From: Salinivirgaceae bacterium
GTDB taxonomy: Bacteria; Bacteroidota; Bacteroidia; Bacteroidales; SZUA-534
Assembly: GCA_017650325.1 (NCBI GenBank)
Contig: JAGCFC010000066.1
Span: 1 to 35,035, forward strand
Direction: 5' to 3'
DNA length: 35,035 nt
The notes under the pieces were generated by a model. It was not told where the DNA came from. It ran no database searches and saw only the letters and a list, made by a program, of their open reading frames with translations. The translations under genes were made by a program, and so were the position numbers. Below are positions 18,607 through 26,812 of this stretch, piece after piece (the stretch's first letter is position 1; every line of letters starts with the position of its first letter).

Positions 18607-19560
18607 ATGAAAAGGATTATTTCAATCTTGTTTGCGGGAGCGCTGCTGATGGCTCCCAGTGCTAAGGCTCAATTGTTGCCTCAGTTCTCGCAGTATATGT
18701 TTAACGAGTATGCGCTAAACCCTGCAATTGGTGGCACGAGCGATTATTGGCAGATAAAGACAAACTACCGGTATCAGTTTGCCGGCGTGAAAGATGCTCC
18801 GCAAACCTACATGCTTGGCGGTTACGGTCCGCATAAGGTGATGCCTATGGGCTATGGCGGTTACATTTTCAACGACGTGACCGGTCCTGTCGGCAACATG
18901 GGTGCTTACGGCTCTTATAGTTATAACCTCCGCATCACAGGCGATATCCGAATCTCGGCTGGTTTGTTTGTGGGTGTTGTTCAGCAGAAAGTTGATTTGT
19001 CCGACATCAATGTCGAACTCGACGAGAGTCTGGATGGCTTCACCAACAAGGTTTACAAGAAAGTATATCCCGATGGTTCGCTCGGAGTCTATCTCTACAC
19101 ATCGCAGTACTATGCGGGTATTTCGTTCAACCACTTGTTCTTCAATAACATGTCGTTGCTCGATAAGTACGACGAAGGCTATATCGTTAAAGATGGTCGT
19201 GTGAAACCGCACTTCTATATCCAGGGCGGCTATAAGTACAATATCGACCGCAACTTTGACCTTGAACCGTCAATTTTGATCAAGACAGTTCCGCACTACG
19301 ATTTCATGACCGATATCAACTGCCGTGTCATATATCAGAAGATGGTTTGGGGCGGTTTAGGATTCCGCTACAACTTCAAGAATCCTGAGGCAGTCATAGC
19401 GTTCGTAGGTTACAATTACAACGATATGATTAACGTCGGCTACTCATACGATTTGACCATATCGAAATTGAGTTCGGCAAGCTACGGTTCTCACGAGATT
19501 ATGTTGGGAGTCAAATTCGAAGATATTCGCAAGTCGAAATCGAAACGGAAAATCAGATAA
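18607..19560 (+). CDS. PorP/SprF family T9SS outer-membrane protein
   Basis: Outer-membrane beta-barrel partner of T9SS cargo with type B C-terminal domains; in Flavobacterium SprF is needed for SprB secretion or attachment. The 317-residue protein has a signal peptide (ILFAGALLMAPSAKAQ) and the family N-terminus LLPQFSQYMFNEYALNPAIGGTSD, where the Q-Y-M-F-N-x-x-x-x-NPA-x-G word is diagnostic; the barrel part has many aromatic strands and ends YDLTISKLSSASYGSHEIMLGVKF, as in the family. It begins 7 bp after the adhesin stop, so it is almost surely the cognate SprF for that adhesin and in the same transcript; a strong terminator follows. Confidence 0.95.
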   Translation: MKRIISILFAGALLMAPSAKAQLLPQFSQYMFNEYALNPAIGGTSDYWQIKTNYRYQFAGVKDAPQTYMLGGYGPHKVMPMGYGGYIFNDVTGPVGNMGAYGSYSYNLRITGDIRISAGLFVGVVQQKVDLSDINVELDESLDGFTNKVYKKVYPDGSLGVYLYTSQYYAGISFNHLFFNNMSLLDKYDEGYIVKDGRVKPHFYIQGGYKYNIDRNFDLEPSILIKTVPHYDFMTDINCRVIYQKMVWGGLGFRYNFKNPEAVIAFVGYNYNDMINVGYSYDLTISKLSSASYGSHEIMLGVKFEDIRKSKSKRKIR

Positions 19561-19565
19561 CATGT

Positions 19566-19602
19566 AAAAGCCGCCTTACACTATGTGTGGCGGCTTTTTT
19601 TT
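19566..19602 (+). terminator. Rho-independent terminator after sprF-like gene
   Basis: AAAAGCCGCC (19566-19575) pairs with GGCGGCTTTT (19589-19598), and the T-run continues to 19602. Six bp after the SprF stop; ends the adhesin-sprF unit. Confidence 0.9.
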
Positions 19603-19631
19603 AAATGCTGCTTTTAATTCGACAATAATAA

Positions 19632-20054
19632 ATGGATATGTTTGGCGCAAAGATTCGGAGGATTGCTGTTCTGCTGACGCTGTCTGTGGTGTCAGTGGCA
19701 ATGTCGTGCACGCACGAGGAGGGTGATCGTCCGGAGATTAGCCGCAACGAACTTGTCGAAGTGCTTTACGATATTCATTTGGCCGACGGATATTTGTCAT
19801 ACAGCGGTAGCCGTATCGAGCGTGATCGCGACAAGATTGAGGGCGTTTATGGGTATGTGCTCAGCAAGCATAACATAACTCCACGGCAGTTCCGCAACAC
19901 AATGAAATACTATAGCCGTCATCTTGAAGATTATGAGAAGCTTTACAATAAAGTCATAGAGAAACTCACCCGTTACGAAACCGAAAATCTGAATACCGTT
20001 AGAAGTGACGATCAAAAACAGCTCGATAAACCCAAAAGGAATTCAACGCATTAA
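19632..20054 (+). CDS. DUF4296 domain lipoprotein
   Basis: A 140-residue protein with an N-terminal hydrophobic segment and a lipobox-like VAMSC (Cys near residue 26), so probably a lipoprotein. The body ISRNELVEVLYDIHLADGYL ... YGYVLSKHNITPRQFRNTMKYYSRHLEDYEKLYNKVIEKL is the helical DUF4296 pattern found throughout Bacteroidota; function unknown. Length is usual. It starts 72 bp after the adhesin-unit terminator and precedes ruvB by about 110 bp on the same strand. The C-terminal tail (SDDQKQLDKPKRNSTH) is polar and probably disordered. Confidence 0.82.
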   Translation: MDMFGAKIRRIAVLLTLSVVSVAMSCTHEEGDRPEISRNELVEVLYDIHLADGYLSYSGSRIERDRDKIEGVYGYVLSKHNITPRQFRNTMKYYSRHLEDYEKLYNKVIEKLTRYETENLNTVRSDDQKQLDKPKRNSTH

Positions 20055-20165
20055 GCGTTATTTGGCAGACTGACAATTATACTTTGTTGCGGTTGATATT
20101 CTGATTCTTCATTTTCAATTTTTTTTGTTCTCCCATTTGTCAATTTTCCACTATCTTGCCGCATT

Positions 20166-21197
20166 ATGGACGAAAGTTTTGACATACGGCAGAATGCCAA
20201 CATTATATCTGACAAGGAATACGAGAACAAGCTCCGTCCCTTGTCGTTCAGCGACTTCAATGGACAGCCGCGAATACTCGACAACCTGAAGGTTTTTGTT
20301 GAAGCCGCAAAAATGCGCGGCGAGCCTCTTGACCATCTTTTGCTCAACGGTCCTCCGGGATTGGGAAAGACCACCTTGGCCAACATTGTGGCCAACGAGC
20401 TGGGCGTGGGATTCAAGGTTACATCGGGACCGGTGCTCGACAAGCCAGGCGACCTGGCGGGAATACTTACAAGCCTTGAGCCTAACGATGTGCTTTTTAT
20501 CGATGAAATTCACCGACTGAACCCCGTTGTTGAAGAGTACCTTTACTCGGCAATGGAGGATTTTCGGATTGATATTCTGATAGATAAAGGACCTGCCGCA
20601 CGTTCGGTGCAGTTGTCGCTATGCCCGTTTACATTGGTGGGCGCAACCACACGCGCCGGACTGCTCACAAGTCCGTTGCGCGCACGCTTCGGCATCAATC
20701 TGCATTTCGAATATTACGATGCCGAAACGCTGAAGAAAATCGTTAAACGCTCGGCATCAATCCTTCAGGTGCCCATTGATGATGCTGCTGCTCTCGAGAT
20801 TTCGTCGCGCAGTCGTGGGACGCCGCGTATAGCCAATGCTCTGTTGCGCCGTGTGCGCGATTTTGCGCAGGTGAAAGGAAACGGCCATATCGACCTTGAG
20901 ATTGCGCAGTTCTCGCTTCGTGCTCTCAACATCGACCAGTACGGCCTCGACGAGATGGACAACCGCATTCTGACAACCATCATCGACAAGTTCAAAGGCG
21001 GGCCTGTGGGCATCACCACCATTGCCACCGCCGTGGGCGAAGATGGCGGCACTGTGGAAGAAGTTTATGAACCGTTCCTCATTCAGGAAGGCTTCATCAA
21101 GCGCACCCCGCGCGGCCGCGAAGCCACCGAAAAGGCCTACAGCCATCTTGGGCGCACCCGTTTCAGTGCCGACCCGCAGCAGCAAACGCTGTTCTAA
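20166..21197 (+). CDS. ruvB: Holliday junction branch-migration helicase RuvB
   Basis: AAA+ motor of the RuvABC resolvasome. At 343 aa it is the normal length and all motifs are present: [12 protein letters not shown] near 23-34, Walker [10 protein letters not shown] (62-70), Walker [11 protein letters not shown] (111-120), sensor 1 VGATTRAG (158-165), [10 protein letters not shown] with the arginine finger (168-177), and the C-terminal winged-helix region [34 protein letters not shown] ending in [17 protein letters not shown]. The ATG at 20166 fits the family start. The ruvA and ruvC partners are not in this window, as is usual in Bacteroidetes. Confidence 0.98.
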   Translation: MDESFDIRQNANIISDKEYENKLRPLSFSDFNGQPRILDNLKVFVEAAKMRGEPLDHLLLNGPPGLGKTTLANIVANELGVGFKVTSGPVLDKPGDLAGILTSLEPNDVLFIDEIHRLNPVVEEYLYSAMEDFRIDILIDKGPAARSVQLSLCPFTLVGATTRAGLLTSPLRARFGINLHFEYYDAETLKKIVKRSASILQVPIDDAAALEISSRSRGTPRIANALLRRVRDFAQVKGNGHIDLEIAQFSLRALNIDQYGLDEMDNRILTTIIDKFKGGPVGITTIATAVGEDGGTVEEVYEPFLIQEGFIKRTPRGREATEKAYSHLGRTRFSADPQQQTLF

Positions 21198-21280
21198 AAG
21201 ACTACTGACGATAGGCAACAGACCAACGAGAGTAAAGTTTAATGTGTAAAGAGTAAAGACGCGCAAAACCGACACCACTT

Positions 21281-22402
21281 ATGTCTTATAAACCTCATTA
21301 TCACCGACTTTTGATTAGCGCAGTGTTGCTTCTTGCCCCCATCTTCGCCCACGCTCAGTATTTTGCTGCAGAAAGCGATGTTGAGCGCTTGTTGATGGCC
21401 GATTCGGCGGCATTGCATCTGACAATTGACAATTACAACTTTTTGTGGAACAACGAGTTTTTCGGTCCAATCGACAAGGGCTACACTCTCATTGGTTTCA
21501 ATTTGCAACCGGCGCTTGAATATCACTTCACACCGAACATCAAGGCAAAGGCGGGTGTGCGGCTCACAAAATATTCAGGACTCGACAAGTTTACTGATTG
21601 TCTGCCAGTCTATTCCGTCACTTGGCACACCGACAAACTTGCCGTGACGATGGGTACCATCAACGGAGCTAGTTTCCACCGCCTGCCAGAACCCATTATG
21701 CACCGCGAGCGGCAACTTGTCAACAACTACGAGAACGGAATGCAGATTGTCTACAACACAAACCGTCTGTTTGCTGATGTATGGGTCGATTGGCAGGATT
21801 TTATCTTCCGAGGCGACAATAAGAAAGAGCAGATTTACGGTGGATTGTCGGTTGGATGGAAGGCGCTGTCTTCCGATGCTCTTGAATTGGAAATCCCTGC
21901 ATCGTTCACAATCTTCCACCGTGGCGGACAGATAGATACCGACACAACACCAATGCGGTTGTTCTACTACGTTTCGGGCGGTGCGCGGCTCAACCACCAC
22001 CTAGATGGTTTTATAAGCGGCATTGGTGCATCGTCGCAAGTGATTGGTTACAAGGATAATTCACCCACCCCCGAAAGTCTCTACCAGAGTGGTTGGGGTT
22101 GGTTGTCCGATGTCAGGCTGATGCACGAAAAGAGCAGCCTTTCGGTTGGCTATTGGCTTGCCGACAGTTTCATCGCTCAGCAAGGTAACCCGATGTATAT
22201 GTGCAAGTCGTACGACGGCACCACCGACCAGCAAAAACGCAGTATGCTCACAGGCGAACTGAATCTTGCCAAAGACATAACCGATTATTTCACAGCCGCT
22301 TTGACAGCCGTCGGCTACTACGACATCAAAAATTCAGCGTTCGACTACACCTACGCCTTCACCTTCATCCTTCGCCCCGATTTTGTGCTTTGGCGGAGGT
22401 GA
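21281..22402 (+). CDS. Exported protein, probable outer-membrane beta-barrel
   Basis: I do not recognise a named family. The 373-residue product has a signal peptide (LLISAVLLLAPIFAHAQ, cut near residue 26). The remainder consists of alternating hydrophobic/polar strands rich in Tyr, Trp and Phe (IGFNLQPALEYHF, AKAGVRLTKYSG, MQIVYNTNRLFADVWVDWQDFIF, IYGGLSVGWKAL, LSVGYWLADSF) and ends with YTYAFTFILRPDFVLWRR, an aromatic strand near the C-terminus as in outer-membrane barrels. It follows ruvB by 83 bp and precedes the WYL regulator by 33 bp, all on the plus strand. A porin-like or surface-glycan role is possible but not shown. Confidence 0.65.
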   Translation: MSYKPHYHRLLISAVLLLAPIFAHAQYFAAESDVERLLMADSAALHLTIDNYNFLWNNEFFGPIDKGYTLIGFNLQPALEYHFTPNIKAKAGVRLTKYSGLDKFTDCLPVYSVTWHTDKLAVTMGTINGASFHRLPEPIMHRERQLVNNYENGMQIVYNTNRLFADVWVDWQDFIFRGDNKKEQIYGGLSVGWKALSSDALELEIPASFTIFHRGGQIDTDTTPMRLFYYVSGGARLNHHLDGFISGIGASSQVIGYKDNSPTPESLYQSGWGWLSDVRLMHEKSSLSVGYWLADSFIAQQGNPMYMCKSYDGTTDQQKRSMLTGELNLAKDITDYFTAALTAVGYYDIKNSAFDYTYAFTFILRPDFVLWRR

Positions 22403-22435
22403 GGCGTCGCATAAATCGATATAAAACAGCAAAAT

Positions 22436-23338
22436 ATGTCGAAAGGAAGTTATTACAACCGCTATCTGTGGCTGATGAACACGTTACTACTGGCCAAAAA
22501 GATTTCTTTCGAGGATATCAGTTCGAATTGGGAGTTGGATTTTAATTGCAAGCTGCCCAAACGCACCTTCCACCAATATAAGCAGGATTTGGAAAAGATG
22601 TTTGATGTTGAGGTGGCGTGCGACACCCACCACGGCTATCTCTATTACATTGCTAATTTCAATGAATTCAAGAGAAACCCAAGCCGTCAGTGGCTCTTGA
22701 ATTCGTTTTGCGCCTCGAACCTTGTGCAGGCTGGCGAGCAGATAAAGGAACGCATTGTGTATGAGGATATTCCCGAAAGTCCAGAATATTTGTCGTTCAT
22801 TATCGATGCAATGAAACGGAGTCGAAAGGTTGAAATTACATATCAATCGTATCAGGAAGAAAATCAGTCGGTTCACACAGTGAGTCCGTATTGCATTCGT
22901 CTGTTTCACCAGCATTGGTATCTGCTTGGCTATTCTGAGCAGCGGGCGGCCTTGCTGCATTTCGCCCTCAATCGGATGCAGAGCCTCACCGTAACCGACG
23001 AGCCATTTGTCTATCCCGCCGACGATTTCTCGCCTGAAGCCTTTTACCAGTTTTATTCGGGCATTTATGTCGATGATAATCTGCCATTAGAGGATGTCCG
23101 TCTGCGGACGTACGACAAACTTTGGTGCTATTTGCGCGCCTTGCCGCTGCACCAATCGCAAACCGAAGTTGCCCAAACCGACACCTACGTCGATTTCAAA
23201 TACACCCTTCGCATAACCCCCGATTTCATTCAGGAAATTCTGAAACGTGGCAAGCAAATCGAAGTTTTGGAACCAAAAAGTTTGAGAGACCGAATGAAGA
23301 AAGAATTGAGTGCGGCGATGAATCTGTATGAAAAATAA
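22436..23338 (+). CDS. WYL-domain transcriptional regulator
   Basis: A 300-residue DNA-binding regulator. The N-terminus (1-75) is a winged-helix-like region (KLPKRTFHQYKQDLEKMFDVEVACD; the recognition helix is likely RTFHQYKQDLEKMF). The WYL domain follows (about 115-185: VEITYQSYQEENQSVHTVSPYCIRLFHQHWYLLGYSEQRAALLHFALNRMQSL), then the WCX C-terminal extension (LRITPDFIQEILKRGKQIEVLEP). WYL domains sense ligands or nucleic acids, and such regulators often control DNA-damage or phage-defence genes, but many in Bacteroidales are of unknown target. The immediate downstream gene is the AT-rich nuclease, with the inverted repeat at 23338-23354 between them. Confidence 0.88.
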   Translation: MSKGSYYNRYLWLMNTLLLAKKISFEDISSNWELDFNCKLPKRTFHQYKQDLEKMFDVEVACDTHHGYLYYIANFNEFKRNPSRQWLLNSFCASNLVQAGEQIKERIVYEDIPESPEYLSFIIDAMKRSRKVEITYQSYQEENQSVHTVSPYCIRLFHQHWYLLGYSEQRAALLHFALNRMQSLTVTDEPFVYPADDFSPEAFYQFYSGIYVDDNLPLEDVRLRTYDKLWCYLRALPLHQSQTEVAQTDTYVDFKYTLRITPDFIQEILKRGKQIEVLEPKSLRDRMKKELSAAMNLYEK

Positions 23339-23354
23339 TGTACCTTTAGTACAT
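23338..23354. promoter_or_regulatory. Inverted repeat between WYL gene and nuclease
   Basis: ATGTAC-CTTTA-GTACAT is a perfect 6-bp-arm palindrome with a 5-bp spacer, overlapping the last base of the WYL stop codon and 28 bp before the nuclease start. It could be an operator or a short hairpin; no T-tract follows. Confidence 0.35.
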
Positions 23355-23382
23355 ATTGTTAAACCTTTAAAACTACACGACT

Positions 23383-24357
23383 ATGGGTTACAAAGAAAAA
23401 CAATGTGAGAAACAACAAAGGCTCATTGAAACAACTAATTTATTCGATGGTGCGGAAGCGAATATGGAATTTCGAGGAGAAGAGAGAGAATTTGTCCTTA
23501 AAGACGGTAAGTTTAATATATACAAACCCATAAGGGAAAAAGTGATTAAATATTTTGAAGACAATGGTATCCAATGGTGGGGTGGTAAGAAACCGTCAGG
23601 ACACGTTCTTTCGTCGCAAATAGCGTGCATTAATCATTTATTTCCTATTCGAGCAGATCACGACTTGCTTCTACGCATATTAAACGATGCAACTGGCAAG
23701 AATTTTAGTGAGTTGCTTCCTATTCCTGAATGGTTAGACAAAAAAGAGAAGATTCCACATTATGTTGCGTTTGAGGCAATAAGCAAAGTAGACCATTTAA
23801 ATGAAGGAAATTTATCTCGCGGTTCCAACTGTACTTCAGTTGATGCTTTGATGATAGCGAAAAACAATGAAGGAGTATGGTTAATTCCTATTGAGTGGAA
23901 GTACACGGAGCTTTACGCTAATGATGACAAGTCAAATGAGGATAGAGAAGGAGAACCTGAAGGAACCAATAGCGTTGGTTTAGAGCGTTTGCGTCGTTAT
24001 CAAGATTTGATACAAAACTCTACACAATTGGATAAGAAATATAAAGGCTATCAAGGTACTATCTATTTTCAAGAGCCATATTATCAGTTAATGCGGCAGA
24101 CTCTTTGGGCAGAGTTGTCTATGAAAGATTATAAAGCTGATAAGTTTTTGCACTTGCATATCGTTCCTGAAGCGAATAAGCAACTCTTAACTCATAAGTT
24201 TAGGCGATTCAAGGAAGGTAATTTTAGCAATGATATGGTGACTAATTGGCGTTCTTTATTAAAAGATAAAGATTTATATCTATGTAAAGACCCAAAGACA
24301 ATATTTGATTCAATTAAAGATTGGTATGATTATTTAAATAATCGTTACTGGAAATAG
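23383..24357 (+). CDS. Putative PD-(D/E)XK nuclease A (orphan restriction-like)
   Basis: A 324-residue soluble protein resembling families annotated as putative restriction endonucleases (PGN_0703-like, by recall). Key parts: GHVLSSQIACINHLFPIR (73-90), a conserved N-terminal signature; SRGSNCTSVDALMIA (145-159) with Asp154; and IPIEWKYTE (168-176), where Glu171-x-Lys173 completes a D-x(16)-E-x-K site of the PD-(D/E)XK fold; then YYQLMRQTLWAE (233-244) and a C-terminal helical part. No methyltransferase or helicase adjoins it. It is visibly more AT-rich than flanking genes, pointing to transfer. It stands between the WYL regulator and a strong terminator. Catalysis and target are inference; a degraded or repurposed enzyme is possible. 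Confidence 0.7.
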   Translation: MGYKEKQCEKQQRLIETTNLFDGAEANMEFRGEEREFVLKDGKFNIYKPIREKVIKYFEDNGIQWWGGKKPSGHVLSSQIACINHLFPIRADHDLLLRILNDATGKNFSELLPIPEWLDKKEKIPHYVAFEAISKVDHLNEGNLSRGSNCTSVDALMIAKNNEGVWLIPIEWKYTELYANDDKSNEDREGEPEGTNSVGLERLRRYQDLIQNSTQLDKKYKGYQGTIYFQEPYYQLMRQTLWAELSMKDYKADKFLHLHIVPEANKQLLTHKFRRFKEGNFSNDMVTNWRSLLKDKDLYLCKDPKTIFDSIKDWYDYLNNRYWK

Positions 24358-24384
24358 TAATTTATATTAAATCAATTTCTTACC

Positions 24385-24417
24385 AAGCACGAACCTCGCA
24401 CGTTCGTGCTTTTTTTT
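24385..24417 (+). terminator. Rho-independent terminator after nuclease A
   Basis: AAGCACGAAC (24385-24394) pairs perfectly with GTTCGTGCTT (24402-24411) across a 7-nt loop, followed by T's to 24417. It isolates nuclease A from the downstream operon. Confidence 0.92.
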
Positions 24418-24450
24418 GCCAAAAAATTTCCGCCTGTGCAGAGTTCTTGC

Positions 24451-24465
24451 ATACGTAAAACGTAT
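24451..24465. promoter_or_regulatory. Perfect inverted repeat upstream of unknown operon
   Basis: ATACGTAAAACGTAT: 6-bp arms around AAA, 33 bp before the start of the gene at 24499, in an AT-rich stretch. The position suits a repressor operator overlapping a promoter; a binding protein is not known. Confidence 0.35.
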
Positions 24466-24488
24466 ATGTATATAGAAACGTTTTAAAA

Positions 24489-24494
24489 AGGAGG
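24489..24494 (+). promoter_or_regulatory. Consensus Shine-Dalgarno, unusual for the phylum
   Basis: AGGAGG, 4 bp before the ATG at 24499, within an A-rich context. Bacteroidetes genes mostly lack a recognisable SD; no other gene in the window shows such a strong one. Confidence 0.6.
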
Positions 24495-24498
24495 AACT

Positions 24499-25017
24499 AT
24501 GGAAAGAGAATTAAGTGAGCGGTATCATTTCAACCCTGCCGATTTTGGCGAGGATGGTCGCAGATTGACTGATGGGATTTCGTTTCGCCGTGTGGTAATG
24601 GAATTTGAGTATGCTTTTCATCGTGCGCACACAACCGAATATGCGCTGAATATGTATGCCAATGCGCAGACAATGAGACTGTTGGCCAAGTCGAACAACG
24701 CCGAGCCGTTTATGATTTACGGAATGGATTTGCACAGCGGCCACAATTTCGACCCCGAGGGCGACCCATTTATCAATAAAAGCATTGACGAGCATAGCGA
24801 AAACGTGCTTGTGTATGGAATCGACTCGGCGTATATGACTGATTTCGATGAGTTTGGCAATCCAATAATGGATGAGGACACCGAAATTTATCCGCTGACA
24901 TTGTTGGTGGACAATGCAATGCCTGATGGCGAAGTCCGATTGTCGACACCCACAATTGATGGCGATGACGACTTGGAGCCAGTGACGAGCGATGTACCAC
25001 AAAAAGAATATGTATAA
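24499..25017 (+). CDS. Hypothetical acidic protein (172 aa)
   Basis: Not recognised. Soluble, no signal peptide or membrane segment, strongly acidic especially in the second half (NPIMDEDTEIYPL, TIDGDDDLEPVTSD). The N-terminal third is helical-looking (SFRRVVMEFEYAFHRAHTTEYALNMYANAQTMRLLAK); the middle has several short DPEGDP, DEFGNP-type turns. The start is fixed by the consensus Shine-Dalgarno 4 bp upstream. It is the first gene of a probable three-gene operon: the next start is 20 bp away and the third is 12 bp beyond that gene. Codon usage and composition are like the host genes, unlike nuclease A. A possible operator lies at 24451-24465. Confidence 0.75.
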   Translation: MERELSERYHFNPADFGEDGRRLTDGISFRRVVMEFEYAFHRAHTTEYALNMYANAQTMRLLAKSNNAEPFMIYGMDLHSGHNFDPEGDPFINKSIDEHSENVLVYGIDSAYMTDFDEFGNPIMDEDTEIYPLTLLVDNAMPDGEVRLSTPTIDGDDDLEPVTSDVPQKEYV

Positions 25018-25037
25018 ATCGGTTTAATGTGTTGAAT

Positions 25038-25508
25038 ATGAAGAATATCACAAACCTGGTCAAATTGACGATAGGCCAATCCTATTGGCGGATAATGTTG
25101 TCGACAGACCAATCAAAAGTACGGGAGAACAGGCGGCAGGTTCTGTCAATGTCGCTAAAGGATTGGGATAAACAGATGTCGGAAGTATTAGCGAATAAGT
25201 CAGTTAACAACAATGTATCACCGAAAAAAACAATTATGATGGAAACAGCGCAAGAAAAGAAGGATTGGGGATTGGTTCACACCCCGAGCGGCGAATGGAT
25301 TTACGAGTATAATGCTGTATTTGTGCCATATAAGTACGTGGCATTATTGCTGATTAAGGCTAAACGGCAGGGTAAGAAACTTGCCGTTTATCGCCAATCG
25401 AAGGACTCGTTTTGGTGCTACAGGCACCAACTGAAGGCTCTCGGATTTGGCAATCATAAGGAGCCGCGCCACAAATCAAACAACACGGAAAAGAATGATA
25501 AACAATAA
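25038..25508 (+). CDS. Hypothetical basic protein (156 aa)
   Basis: Not recognised. The frame opens at a GTG (25029), but the ATG at 25038 (MKNITNLVKL) is the more likely start. The N-terminal half is polar and helical. The C-terminal half has a compact conserved-looking segment, WGLVHTPSGEWIYEYNAVFVPYKYVALLLIKAKRQGKKLAVYRQSKDSFWCYRHQLKALGFG, followed by a basic tail rich in Lys, Asn and His. The basic charge contrasts with the acidic protein encoded just upstream, so the two may interact, but that is only a guess. An internal start at MMETAQEKKDWG (near 25239) would yield only the C-terminal domain. Confidence 0.65.
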   Translation: MKNITNLVKLTIGQSYWRIMLSTDQSKVRENRRQVLSMSLKDWDKQMSEVLANKSVNNNVSPKKTIMMETAQEKKDWGLVHTPSGEWIYEYNAVFVPYKYVALLLIKAKRQGKKLAVYRQSKDSFWCYRHQLKALGFGNHKEPRHKSNNTEKNDKQ

Positions 25509-25520
25509 AATATAAACAGA

Positions 25521-26812
25521 ATGAAAATTACAATTCATCGCGGAGCCAATCAGATTGGCGGATGCATTACCGAAATTGAGTCGGCCAAAGGCGACAGAAT
25601 TTTTATCGATTTCGGACACAATCTGCCCGAAGGCGATGAGACAAGTATGAGAATTCCGATTTGTTGCGGGAGGTGCTTCAAGGTGTTTCTGATGTCTATT
25701 ACACGCACTACCACGGCGACCATATTGGCTTTGAATCAGCTATTTACAAGGCTGGCGTAACACAGCACATTGGCGATTTGTCGCTCAAAATGATGAAAAC
25801 GCTCAAAAACCATATGCTGAAGGCCGACAATTTGCGCGAGCAAGTCACGAGAAGCCTTGAAGCGCTGGAGCATTTCAAAATCTACAAACCCGAACAAACC
25901 GAAACAACCGGCAACATTCACATAACACCGTATTATGTGAGCCATTCGGCTGCCGACGCGCATATGTTTCTCATTGAGTGCGACGGAGTTACAATTCTTC
26001 ACACAGGTGATTTCCGCGACCACGGATATATGGGCAGTGGCTTGGAGAAAAACATCAAAGCCAACATCGTCAAAAAGAATGTCGATGTGCTTATTACCGA
26101 AGGAACAATGCTGGCACGCGGCAGTGAGGCTGTACAGTCAGAAAAGGAATTGCAGAAAAAAGCTATCCGGATTTTCGAAAAATACCGAAACGCCTTTGTG
26201 CTTTGTTCGTCAACCGATGCTGACCGCATTGTGACTCTTTATCAGGCATCGCACAAGCAGAACAAGAATCGTTGGTTTGTCACCGATTCGTATCAAGGCA
26301 GGCAGATACGGAATATTCGAAGTCATCTTAAGGGTATCTATTCCGACATTTGTTATGGCGACATTTTACAAGACCACGATGAGGTGCTGCAAAAAATGCT
26401 GGAAAACGGTTTTACAATGCTGGTGCGAAACACCGACACGTTTAAAAAACTCATCGCTGAAATTTTGCCGAAGATTGATTTGAAGCAGACTGCATTCATT
26501 TACTCACAATTCGAGGGCTATATTGATAAGAATCACATCGCTTTCAAGCAATCGACATTTGATTTTGTCCATTCTTACGATTGGGCGGTGGAGCACATGC
26601 ACACCTCTGGTCATGCATCGTGCCAGACGCTTGCCGACGTGTGCAATTGGGTTCATCCATCGATGGCAATCGTTCCCATTCACAAGGAGAAAGAAGCCGA
26701 CTTTTCAAAGTTGCCTCTCGATTCGGACTTGCAGCAGAGAATTGTCACACATAGCCAAACTATGAAGAAGGAGAATGGAGGAAGAATGGTTGAGGTGGAG
26801 ATTGTGGAATAA
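25521..26812 (+). pseudogene. Beta-CASP/MBL-fold hydrolase, frameshifted near start
   Basis: Metallo-beta-lactamase-fold hydrolase resembling RNase J-like/beta-CASP nucleases. The N-terminal part, MKITIHRGANQIGGCITEIES ... IFIDFGHNLPEGDE, is encoded from 25521; the rest is in the -1 frame from about 25640 (DKYENSDLLREVLQGVSDVYYTHYHGDHIG) to 26812. The join needs a one-base change between about 25638 and 25658. All metal motifs survive: HYHGDH, SHSAADAHMF, LHTGDFRDHG, HTSGHAS and PIHKEK. So the gene is either recently broken, an assembly error, or uses a recoding event; a TTG start at 25661 would drop the first beta strands. Third gene of the operon with the two unknown proteins. Confidence 0.75.

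Noticed and set aside
25638-25661. Programmed -1 frameshift in the MBL gene
   Set aside because: I found no X-XXY-YYZ slippery heptamer followed by a hairpin at the junction; mutation or assembly error is the simpler reading.
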